Source of the DNA: Pedobacter sp.
GTDB taxonomy: Bacteria > Bacteroidota > Bacteroidia > Sphingobacteriales > Sphingobacteriaceae
Reading direction: 5' to 3'
Assembly: GCA_014378705.1 (NCBI GenBank)
Contig: JACMND010000050.1
Coordinates: 1-64,000 of the forward strand
Length of the DNA stretch: 64,000 bases
Position numbers and translations under genes: made by a program. Positions 60,622-64,000 of this stretch are shown here, piece by piece; within the stretch, counting starts at the first letter, position 1, and each line of letters begins with the position of its first letter. The notes below the pieces were generated by a model. It saw only the letters and a program-made list of their open reading frames with translations. It did no database searches and was not told where the DNA came from.

Positions 60622-61197
60622 TTACAAATTATCCAGTTTAAAATATCCTAAATTAACTTTATCTACATCATTTGAAACATTGGGAGTTACACTTATTATA
60701 AAATTTTCTTTAATTTTTATGGGAAGAATGTCTTCAATTTGAAAAATATCATCTACATCTATTCCGTATTTATCATCAATGTGCGACTTGGCGCTGTTAA
60801 AACTTGTATGTTTAAAGAATGCAGAAAGTTTAGATTGTAAAATAGCCTCTGCTTTGTTATTCCCTGCCATTAGCATCTTATAATGGAATTCTTCAAATTC
60901 GTTTTCCTTATAACCACCAAGGTTTATAAAGAATAATTTTTGTTGAGAAATACCAGCAGTATTGATTTCTTTTTCCTTTAAGTAAACTTTCACCTTAAAG
61001 TTATTTACCTGAGTTACTTCACGCCATGCATCAATGTGAATGGTTCCATTCTCATTGGCTTCAGGCCAGAATTTAACAATCTCAGGTACAGTATCAGCAA
61101 TATCAGATGCGATAGTAAAATAAACATCGTGCTGTTCTGTATTTCTACCGGGTGGGTTACATCCTAGAAGCATCATTATTAATTTCAATTCAGCCAT
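60622..61197 (-). CDS. DUF1543 domain protein
   Basis: A 191-residue soluble protein matching DUF1543, a family of unknown function. MLLGCNPPGRNTEQHDVYFTIASDI at the start carries the conserved GR-x-x-E-x-H-D-x-x-F pattern. KLFFINLGGYKENEFEEFHYKMLMAG in the middle, with GG-Y and E-E-F-H-Y, is the second family block. No signal peptide or membrane helix. It shares the strand with the GH30 gene upstream (25 bases apart), so the two may be co-transcribed, although no functional link is evident. Confidence 0.8.
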   Translation of the reverse strand: MAELKLIMMLLGCNPPGRNTEQHDVYFTIASDIADTVPEIVKFWPEANENGTIHIDAWREVTQVNNFKVKVYLKEKEINTAGISQQKLFFINLGGYKENEFEEFHYKMLMAGNNKAEAILQSKLSAFFKHTSFNSAKSHIDDKYGIDVDDIFQIEDILPIKIKENFIISVTPNVSNDVDKVNLGYFKLDNL

Positions 61198-61222
61198 TTT
61201 AAAAATTTATAATAAAATTAAA

Positions 61223-62632
61223 TCACAAGGTATATGTACCAACCGCCCCGGGTTTTAAAACACTTTTATAAGTTTTATTTTTATAACGGATCAAAAAGTT
61301 TTGCGCTGCCTTACCCTCGTTTAAAACAATTATAATCGGTTTTTTATCCGTGCTTAAAAAAGCTACATTCGGCAAATTCAGGGGAATTGTGGAATGTATT
61401 CTAACGGAACCCGGACGCACAAATTTAGAAGCATGCGCAATAATGTAATAAGCCGGATTTTGGATAACCTGATTGCCATCAATAGTTACAGCACCCAGGC
61501 ATTGTGTACACCCGCCTTCCGTGTGGGGATTTTGTAATGGGTCGGATGCCAGGTTCCATTCCAGTACAGTCCGGCTCCAATTACGAGGTGCTCCAATAAT
61601 TAGGTTTTTAACATGCCAGGACAGATCTTCCGCAAAATTTCCCGGGGCGCTTATCCACTGTTCTGTAAAATATAGGTTTTTATCTGGATGCGCAAGATGA
61701 ACTCTGGTTAAACTATCAATATGACCGCCGTATAAATGAAAAGCTGAACCGTCTACATATTTTTTTGCTTCCGGGTCATTTAAAATACTAATTGCGTAAT
61801 CCGGTCTATCGGCATTATGATCGTAAAGGATAATCTTAGTTTTTAAATCAGCTTTCCGAAAAGCTGGACCCAGGCTTTGCTTTATAAACTGCGCCTGTTC
61901 TGCCGCCAGCATGAACAAGCTGGGATTATTACCCGGATGCAACGGCTCATTCTGTATCGTTATTGCGTCTATCCTGACTCCCTCTTTTTTCATCTCTTCG
62001 ATATACCTGATAAAATACTTTGCGTAAGCGCTATAATATTCCAATAACAAGCTACCACCTTTTGAATTTTTATTTGTTTTCATCCAAACCGGAGGCGACC
62101 AGGGTGAACTTAGAATTAGGATGTCAGGATTAATAGCCAATATCTCTTTAAGTAGCGGAATAAGATTCCGACGGTCCGGATCTAGACTAAATTTCAACAT
62201 AGCTGTATCAGTCTCACCTTCAGGGAGATCATTGTATGTAAAAACGTGGTCATCAAGATCAGACGAACCAATGCTTAACCTTAAGTAACTAATTCCTATG
62301 TTATTACTATTTGTACAAAATAAATTTTTTAATAATTTATTCCTGCTAAGACTATCCATGCGGTTTATAACCAGCGCACTACCACCGGTTAAAGTAAACC
62401 CGAAGCCATCTATAGTTTGAAAAGTTTCATCCGAATTTATAGTTATCGCAGGCAGTAGGTTATTGTATTTTACTGATTTAAAATCTTTAGTTTGCTTTTG
62501 AAATAAGAAAGATTGATCCGGGTTGGTCAACCAAAAATTTTTTTCAGCAGTTTTTTTAAACAGGTTACAACTGATAGTTGAACTGATCATTGTAAAATAC
62601 AGGAAGTGTTTAATGATTCTTTTAAGCGTCAT
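61223..62632 (-). CDS. Glycoside hydrolase family 30 (glucosylceramidase-like), lipoprotein
   Basis: About 469 residues from the ATG at 62632; the TTG at 62659 is rejected because MTLKRIIKHFLYFTMISSTISC gives a clean lipoprotein signal. The TIM-barrel core carries the acid/base Glu in ITIQNEPLHPGNNP and the nucleophile Glu in YFTEQWISAPG. YLRLSIGSSDLDD is typical of GH30. The final beta-domain ends KNKTYKSVLKPGAVGTYTL. Substrates in the family are beta-glucosides, 1,6-glucans or glucosylceramide; none can be chosen here. It is envelope-anchored and has no SusCD pair nearby. Confidence 0.9.
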   Translation of the reverse strand: MTLKRIIKHFLYFTMISSTISCNLFKKTAEKNFWLTNPDQSFLFQKQTKDFKSVKYNNLLPAITINSDETFQTIDGFGFTLTGGSALVINRMDSLSRNKLLKNLFCTNSNNIGISYLRLSIGSSDLDDHVFTYNDLPEGETDTAMLKFSLDPDRRNLIPLLKEILAINPDILILSSPWSPPVWMKTNKNSKGGSLLLEYYSAYAKYFIRYIEEMKKEGVRIDAITIQNEPLHPGNNPSLFMLAAEQAQFIKQSLGPAFRKADLKTKIILYDHNADRPDYAISILNDPEAKKYVDGSAFHLYGGHIDSLTRVHLAHPDKNLYFTEQWISAPGNFAEDLSWHVKNLIIGAPRNWSRTVLEWNLASDPLQNPHTEGGCTQCLGAVTIDGNQVIQNPAYYIIAHASKFVRPGSVRIHSTIPLNLPNVAFLSTDKKPIIIVLNEGKAAQNFLIRYKNKTYKSVLKPGAVGTYTL

Positions 62633-62700
62633 AAAAATTAAATTGTGAAAGTTGTTCAAACATTTATTGTCAAAAAGACTTTCTTTATAAAAAATTTAAA

Positions 62701-63249
62701 ATGATGAAATATTTATTGTTTGCAGTACTACCGATTATGATGTTTACTTCAGCAACATCTGTTGAAATTAAAACGATTTATGATTTTAAAATTAAATCAA
62801 TTGATGGAGAAATGATTAACTTTTCTAAGTTTAAGGGCAAAAAAATCCTGATTGTAAACACAGCGTCCAAATGCGGTTTTACTCCACAGTATAAAGCACT
62901 TGAAGAACTGCAATTAAAATTTAAGGATCAACTGATTGTTATAGGTTTTCCGTCTGATAATTTTGGAGGCCAGGAATTTAAATTGGATAGTGATATCAAG
63001 TCTTTCTGTCAAAAAAATTATGGTGTTACTTTTCCATTGACAACACGTGTTGATGTTAAAGGAGAAAACATTAACCCAGTTTTTAAATATCTTTGCAATA
63101 AAACCGAAAATGGAGTGTTAAATGCAAAAATAGGTTGGAATTTTAATAAGTTTCTTATTGATGAAAGCGGTAGATTGGTTGCTCATTTTGACAGTAAAAT
63201 CGAACCCGATAGTCCAGAAGTTTTAAAATATCTCACAATAAAACAATAG
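62701..63249 (+). CDS. Glutathione peroxidase family (thiol peroxidase), exported
   Basis: A 182-residue Cys-type peroxidase. Peroxidatic Cys58 sits in NTASKCGFTPQYKALEEL, with Gln in FGGQEF and Trp-Asn in KIGWNFNKF completing the tetrad. An N-terminal signal (LLFAVLPIMMFTSATSV) places it in the periplasm, unlike the usual cytoplasmic enzyme. There is no Sec codon. It most likely uses thioredoxin-like reductants rather than glutathione. Monocistronic; the terminator is at 63326-63355. Confidence 0.93.
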   Translation: MMKYLLFAVLPIMMFTSATSVEIKTIYDFKIKSIDGEMINFSKFKGKKILIVNTASKCGFTPQYKALEELQLKFKDQLIVIGFPSDNFGGQEFKLDSDIKSFCQKNYGVTFPLTTRVDVKGENINPVFKYLCNKTENGVLNAKIGWNFNKFLIDESGRLVAHFDSKIEPDSPEVLKYLTIKQ

Positions 63250-63325
63250 CCATTTATTAATTTATTTTAAGTGCCATGCGGGCTTATACAACGTTCGTAC
63301 TTTTAGGACCAGAATTTTAAGTTAT

Positions 63326-63355
63326 AAAAAAAGCATCCGATCGGATGCTTTTTTT
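63326..63355. terminator. Palindromic bidirectional terminator
   Basis: A perfect 30-bp palindrome, A7-GCATCCGA-TCGGATGC-T7, separates the glutathione peroxidase gene from the convergent coiled-coil gene and should stop both transcripts. Confidence 0.85.
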
Positions 63356-63375
63356 ATGTGAAAATTTATCACAGT

Positions 63376-64000
63376 TTACCGTAGTGCAATTGCACCACGA
63401 CCCATAGTATATCCGTCTGCATATAATACTACTGTGTAAGTTCCTTTTTGGAAAGCCGCCGGATTTGTCCAATCAATTGAATAAACCTTTCCATCATTTG
63501 AAAATTCAACAGCCGTTTTGTATGTATATTGAAGTTCTTCATCATCAGCCATAAACATAGAACCATTATCAGCAATTAATAAATTTCCGTCGGGATCTAT
63601 AATTCTGATATAAATATCGTGCATGCCTTTTTCAGCAATTGAGTTGTTTACGATGGAAAAATTAACCCTAAGTTTTTTAGTCGTGCTTGCCTTGGTTACG
63701 TCAGTTTCTTTACCATTATTTCTTACGCGTAAAGGAATGATAGAAATGTTACCGGTTTTTATAGATGCTGCTGCTTTAACTTTGGTATTAAGCTCTTCAT
63801 TTACTTTTTCAAGATCATTTGCTTTTATTAATACTGAATCAACAGTTGACCGCAAGGTATTACGTTCTGTGGTTAACACCGCGTTTTGTTGTTTCAGTTC
63901 AGAAATATCCGCGGTATACTTTGTTACAAAATAACGCAACTGCTTTATATCTTCCTGTGCTTTTGCTAACTGTCCTTGATTTAAGGTACCTTTTTTAAGC
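63376..64000 (-). CDS. Coiled-coil protein, 5' end beyond the window
   Basis: The reading frame is open to the window edge, and the true start is outside. The visible part (208 residues) has a heptad-like coiled coil (KQLRYFVTKYTADISELKQQN and ERNTLRSTVDSVLIKANDLEKVNEEL). A beta-rich C-terminal part (KKLRVNFSIVNNSIAEKGMHDIYIRIIDPDG... TVVLYADGYTMGRGAIAL) follows. This two-part layout is seen in conserved Bacteroidota proteins of unknown function. The upstream part probably carries a membrane anchor. The TTG at 63939 is not the real start. Confidence 0.75.
   Translation of the reverse strand, partial: LKKGTLNQGQLAKAQEDIKQLRYFVTKYTADISELKQQNAVLTTERNTLRSTVDSVLIKANDLEKVNEELNTKVKAAASIKTGNISIIPLRVRNNGKETDVTKASTTKKLRVNFSIVNNSIAEKGMHDIYIRIIDPDGNLLIADNGSMFMADDEELQYTYKTAVEFSNDGKVYSIDWTNPAAFQKGTYTVVLYADGYTMGRGAIALR

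Noticed and set aside
1-64000. Search for CRISPR arrays, tRNA/rRNA, IS elements or prophage
   Set aside because: No spaced direct repeats of 23-40 bp, cloverleaf, transposase or phage structural gene was seen by reading; a tool search could still find small or degraded ones.

Overview
This 64 kb window looks like chromosomal DNA of a Bacteroidota member, most likely family Sphingobacteriaceae (Pedobacter/Mucilaginibacter-like). The reasons are a fused LpxC/FabZ protein, a PorX-type response regulator, a C-terminal gliding-motility (type IX secretion) sorting domain, Bacteroidota-typical DUF families (DUF3127, DUF5687, DUF6503, DUF1543), AT-rich intergenic DNA, and short upstream motifs fitting the Bacteroidota -7 box TAnnTTTG. 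I saw no rRNA, tRNA, CRISPR array, insertion sequence or prophage.

Layout. 0-4 kb: bestrophin-like channel, a decayed gene, a DUF3127 protein, a THUMP RNA methyltransferase and a gamma-glutamylcyclotransferase-like protein. 3.7-7.7 kb: UbiA prenyltransferase divergent from a tight type III polyketide synthase - methyltransferase - FAD oxidoreductase operon, the best secondary-metabolism candidate here. 7.7-10.5 kb: orphan histidine kinase, then a Pit phosphate transporter with its DUF47 partner. 10.5-16.6 kb: lipoprotein, ECF sigma factor with a TonB-tailed membrane anti-sigma-like partner, an ABC exporter pair and RarA. 16.6-21.3 kb: a complete cyanophycin cycle (CphA, divergent CphB and isoaspartyl peptidase). 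21.3-24 kb: a TonB-dependent receptor with a small His/Cys-rich protein, probably metal-related. 24-34.4 kb: histidine-degradation genes (hutU; hutI-hutG) mixed with a GH32 fructanase coupled to a T9SS cargo protein, an oxidoreductase, a cyclophilin and exonuclease III. 34.4-44.5 kb: 5-formyl-THF cyclo-ligase and EF-P, a GH43 - clan GH-A hydrolase - aldose epimerase block, then the lipid A operon (HD protein, LpxD, LpxC/FabZ, LpxA, ABC ATPase). 44.9-53.9 kb: PorX, TsaE, alanine dehydrogenase, VanX-like dipeptidase, DinB-like protein, M20 amidohydrolase, SSB, MutY, HU, TPR protein and a 29-residue basic protein. 53.9-64 kb: RNase E/G (TTG start), RadA, PDH E1-alpha and E2, a lipocalin-like lipoprotein, a DUF1543 protein, GH30, glutathione peroxidase and an incomplete coiled-coil protein.

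Most genes are housekeeping. The less ordinary signals are the srsABC-like polyketide operon with a nearby prenyltransferase, heptanucleotide repeat tracts around 31-35 kb (one inside hutI), a perfect 20-bp hairpin that doubles as the end of the ssb coding sequence, hairpins in the leader of the RNase E/G gene, and a decayed gene that keeps a T9SS-like tail. I cannot claim a clearly undescribed system; the polyketide/prenyl cluster is the closest candidate.
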